64,000 nt of DNA from JAHEFU01 sp041395205 (GTDB lineage Bacteria; 4484-113; JAFGCY01): positions 310,001-374,000 of the forward strand of contig JAWLAZ010000001.1 in the NCBI GenBank assembly GCA_041395205.1, in the 5' to 3' direction. The translations under genes and the position numbers were made by a program. Under the pieces are notes generated by a model that was not told where the DNA came from, searched no databases, and saw nothing but the letters and a program-made list of their open reading frames with translations. Positions 61,876 to 64,000 of this stretch are shown here, in pieces. Numbering within the stretch: position 1 is the first letter of the stretch; the number at the start of each line of letters is the position of its first letter.

Positions 61876-62530
61876 AATATTTTGCAGACTGAATAGCGCC
61901 TGCCAACCTAACCCAACTGCATTTCCACTCAGATTCTTCCTCGGGGTTGGTAGGTGTGAACAGGCGGTGGAAATCTTCATCAAAGAACTCAATCACATAG
62001 TAGTGATTCCACGATATATTCGGTGCTTCACCACTTGAGAATCTCTCCCGGTACTGTTCGATTAGGGCGGGTGGTACGGATTTCAGCCTCATCCATTTTC
62101 TCTCCATCTCCACAATCGCATTGAAGTAATCTACTTGCTTCCAATCTGCCGGCCGATGCCACTTACAGCTCGCACTCCAGTAGATTCGGTTTAGCAAGTG
62201 AGCTACATGTTTGTTGTACTCACTGCGATCCTTGCATATCAGAGCACTTTCAAGATATGGACGGCTGATTATCTGGCCCGGGCTATCGAATCCATCATAT
62301 TCATGAATGGGTTTTCGGAATTCCCGTACAGTTTCACGCAGGAATCCGACAAATGCTTCTGGGCTGTTTTCCGGCATCAGTTCTTCAATCGGTGTGCCCT
62401 CTGAAATGTATTCATGCGTACCAGTTTCTGCTTTCCTTGGAGTTCTGCTTCTGCGCAATAAAAGCTGGTAAGTAAATAATGCGATCCAGCCAATGGCAAT
62501 AGTTATGTAAGGATAATCAGAAAGTCCCAT
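61868..62530 (-). CDS. Single-helix membrane protein with cytoplasmic domain, unknown
   Basis: 220 residues from the ATG at 62530. That start is favoured because TATACT (62543-62538) lies 7 nt upstream, as in other leaderless genes; an upstream TTG (62599) would precede the promoter. One N-terminal transmembrane segment (YITIAIGWIALFTYQLLL) is followed by a mixed domain rich in Trp, Tyr and charged residues (HVAHLLNRIYWSASCKWHRP, IVEMERKWMRLKSVPPALIE, HYYVIEFFDEDFHRLFTPT). Not recognised. Lower GC than its neighbours. Confidence 0.58.
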   Translation of the reverse strand: MGLSDYPYITIAIGWIALFTYQLLLRRSRTPRKAETGTHEYISEGTPIEELMPENSPEAFVGFLRETVREFRKPIHEYDGFDSPGQIISRPYLESALICKDRSEYNKHVAHLLNRIYWSASCKWHRPADWKQVDYFNAIVEMERKWMRLKSVPPALIEQYRERFSSGEAPNISWNHYYVIEFFDEDFHRLFTPTNPEEESEWKCSWVRLAGAIQSAKYYE

Positions 62531-62627
62531 CACTGTCAGTATAGCAATGGAATACTTCAGTGGAGGAATGCTGCTCTCACGAATCAATTTGAATCTCAAT
62601 CATTCAGCGGGGACAGCCATGCAATAT

Positions 62628-62850
62628 CAGCGCGACCCAGGCGGCTTCGCTCCGCTGCGCAGACCCACGAGCGCTTGCGTGAACGGAAAGACAGAGTGAC
62701 GAGCAGACAGGCCGAAACTTGCTTTCGGGCTGCTCTGCAGACCGACGAGACCTTGGGCGAGTCGGCACAGGCAGTAACGTGCGGGAGGAGCGGAGCTTGT
62801 CTTCGCTCCGCTGCGCAGACCGACGAGCGCTTGCGTGAGGAGGCAGAAAA
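62628..62850. repeat. GA/CTTG two-hairpin repeats, cluster of three copies
   Basis: Copies begin at about 62628, 62708 and 62784. The middle one has hairpin 1 CCGAAACTTGCTTTCGG and hairpin 2 with outer stem CCGAC/GTCGG, GA facing GA, inner GAC/GGC and loop CTTG. The third has hairpin 1 GGAGCG...CGCTCC and hairpin 2 with GA/GA, GCG/CGT and CTTG. The linker GCAGACC is kept in all. Confidence 0.62.
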
Positions 62851-62854
62851 ACAA

Positions 62855-62882
62855 GCTGCCGGACCCGGGAAGGTCCGGCAGC
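62855..62882 (-). terminator. Hairpin, terminator-like on the minus strand
   Basis: Perfect 11-bp stem GCTGCCGGACC/GGTCCGGCAGC with a 6-nt loop. On the minus strand it is followed by TTGTTTTTCTGC. The transcript it would end is unclear, since the nearest plus gene starts at 63170. Confidence 0.55.
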
Positions 62883-63169
62883 AGTTGCCTCCGGGGAGGC
62901 GAAGGGGGGTTAGGAAAACGGGAAATTGGATAGTTGGCTGCTTAGTTTCGGTACTGACAGGAGCTTGCGCTCTGTCCCGAAAGCGCCGGCGGATTCGCCA
63001 TACTCACTGCCTCCTTGCCCTGGAATTAGTACCGGAGGTCACCCTCCGTCATATGTTACCCATTCCGGGCGGGGATTATCTTAGGCGGCTTCCCGGCGGG
63101 GCGCTGAGGCTTGTCTGGAATTCGCCGCAGCCGCGTGGCAAAGCCCCTGAAATGGTATAATCCCGTTGG
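62883..63169. other. Intergenic region with promoter of the next gene
   Basis: No supported gene. It contains a hairpin word GACAGGAGCTTGCGCTCTGTC-like (about 62958-62978) and GGAGGTCACCCTCC (63035-63048). It ends with TATAAT (63156-63161), 8 nt before the ATG at 63170. Confidence 0.55.
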
Positions 63170-63718
63170 ATGTCACTAACAAAGGTAGACTTCTTTGACC
63201 TGCGCTACGACCACCGCCAGAAGGCGCCGGTGCTTTTCCTGAAGGACATGGAGAAGGAACTGTACCTGCCGATCTGGATCGGTGAGCTCGAAGCCAGCAG
63301 CATTGAGCTGGCGGTTGACAACAAGATCCCGCCGCGTCCGCTCACGCACGACCTGATGTCCACGATCCTCGGGCAGCTCGGGGTGCATGTCTCCCGCGTG
63401 GTGATCGACCGCCTGGAGAGCAGCACCTACTACGCCAAGCTGTACCTCGACAGCGACGGGCGCACGATCGAGGTCGACTGCCGCCCGACGGATGCCATCG
63501 CGCTGGCCCTGCGCAGGAACGTGAAGATCTACGTCAGCGAGGAACTGATGTGCAACATCAAGTTCGTCGAACTGGCCCCGGAAGCCAGCGAGGATGAAAG
63601 CAGCGTGGAGGAGGAGCCGCAGAGTGGCCCCGAGCCGCAGCTGGACCTCGACGCCAGCCCGGAGACCTTCAAGGAATTCCTGCGCCAGATCAGCCCCTCC
63701 GACTTCCGCGAGAACTAG
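63170..63718 (+). CDS. Bifunctional nuclease family (BFN, DUF151) protein
   Basis: 182 residues. The BFN domain covers residues 1-130: APVLFLKDMEKELYLPIWIG, ELEASSIELAVDNKIPPRPL, THDLMSTILGQLGVHVSRVV, YYAKLYLDSDGRTIEVDCRP, TDAIALALRRNVKIYVSEEL. The family is widespread in bacteria and plants, with reported nuclease activity in a few members. The C-terminal 50 residues are acidic with a final amphipathic helix (TFKEFLRQISPSDF), similar to the UvrB/C-like tail of some members. Leaderless start (TATAAT, spacing 8). Confidence 0.92.
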   Translation: MSLTKVDFFDLRYDHRQKAPVLFLKDMEKELYLPIWIGELEASSIELAVDNKIPPRPLTHDLMSTILGQLGVHVSRVVIDRLESSTYYAKLYLDSDGRTIEVDCRPTDAIALALRRNVKIYVSEELMCNIKFVELAPEASEDESSVEEEPQSGPEPQLDLDASPETFKEFLRQISPSDFREN

Positions 63719-63988
63719 GACGGAGGCCCGGTGACAGCCGGGCGACGGAGGCCTGATGTCAGTCGGACAATGGCAACGGAGGTCCGGAGCTATCCGGACA
63801 ATGAGCCCGCGGAGATTTCACCACAGAGATACAAGAGAGCACAGAGTGTTTTGAACCTGCATGACAAGCTGTGTTGAAGCCGCCTGACATCCCGGGTGGG
63901 GATTGCAGCACAGCTGCGATCCACGGGCGGGGATGGCAAACAGGCAGGCGGCGACACGCGAAGTAATGAGCCAGGCGAGGGTAAGATC
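63719..63988. other. Intergenic repeats and structured leader
   Basis: Three GGAGG-hairpin repeats follow the stop (63722-63743, 63748-63772, 63779-63800). At 63880-63950 nested inverted repeats (GCCGCCTG/CAGGCGGC outer, CCCG/CGGG, GCAGC/GCTGC inner) make a folded element about 40 nt before a possible start codon at 63989. Confidence 0.45.
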
Positions 63989-64000
63989 ATGTTCGGTGTC
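63989..64000 (+). CDS. Possible start of a gene cut by the window end
   Basis: ATG at 63989 with GAGGG about 8 nt upstream, codons M-F-G-V before the window ends. Only the start signal is visible, so nothing can be said of the product. Confidence 0.25.

Noticed and set aside
62675..63160. Open frame of about 160 codons on the plus strand
   Set aside because: It spans the GA/CTTG repeats, a perfect hairpin and the promoter of the BFN gene, and shows no protein pattern.

Overview
The window comes from a visibly GC-rich bacterium that I cannot place in a phylum. A Kdo-8-phosphate synthase (kdsA) implies a Gram-negative, LPS-type envelope. Many exported proteins carry lipoprotein signal peptides. 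At least a dozen genes have a -10 box only 6-8 nt before the start codon and no Shine-Dalgarno (SD) sequence, so leaderless mRNAs look common. The strongest result is selenocysteine (Sec) use. Three thioredoxin/TlpA-like genes each carry one in-frame UGA exactly where the first Cys of the CxxC active site belongs (U-GPC, U-ASC, U-GYC). Each UGA is followed 16 nt later by the AGUU apical loop of a small perfect stem, as expected of a bacterial SECIS. A 41-codon gene with a Cys-UGA pair is a weaker fourth candidate.

Layout. 1-3820: decayed accessory DNA, with frameshift-riddled remnants of a Fic-domain gene, a C5-cytosine methyltransferase, an NgoMIV-type endonuclease and a Vsr mismatch endonuclease (a dead R-M-V module). 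3821-6025: a small AT-rich membrane ORF, a broken IS256-family element, and a palindromic remnant resembling the ORF6N family. 6050-8091: first selenoprotein, an AraC fragment, and an AlkB-like dioxygenase. 8255-26801: mostly large secreted lipoproteins (dockerin-like, PKD and propeller-like modules), one TPR-like protein, one polytopic membrane protein and one Rossmann-fold protein. 26883-34904: kdsA, second selenoprotein, BON lipoprotein, ThiF/MoeB-like E1 enzyme, YeaQ-like membrane protein, 3D-domain protein and mnmG. 35021-42790: Tyr/Gly-rich secreted protein and three cohesin-like + dockerin-like lipoproteins, one with a C39-like peptidase domain. 42929-47971: pyrB, a secreted protein, three tandem TlpA-like lipoproteins (Cys, Sec, Cys), a TetR regulator and a DinB-like protein. 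47972-49734: 1.8 kb of intergenic structured repeats. 49735-54522: PadR regulator plus three tandem paralogous membrane proteins. 54693-57396: tiny UGA gene, TetR-SRPBCC pair, RibD_C/DHFR-like protein and small ORFs. 57468-58785: intact IS3-family element. 58871-64000: mutS, a two-gene unit of unknown function, a bifunctional-nuclease-family gene, and more repeats.

How the parts fit. The Sec- and Cys-type TlpA proteins carry signal peptides and probably provide thiol-disulfide chemistry in the periplasm for a cell that exports many Ca-binding, multi-domain lipoproteins. The gaps between genes hold a mosaic of small hairpin repeats. One repeat family keeps its secondary structure (GA/GA internal loop, CTTG tetraloop) while its stems co-vary. 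No tRNA, rRNA or CRISPR array was recognised.
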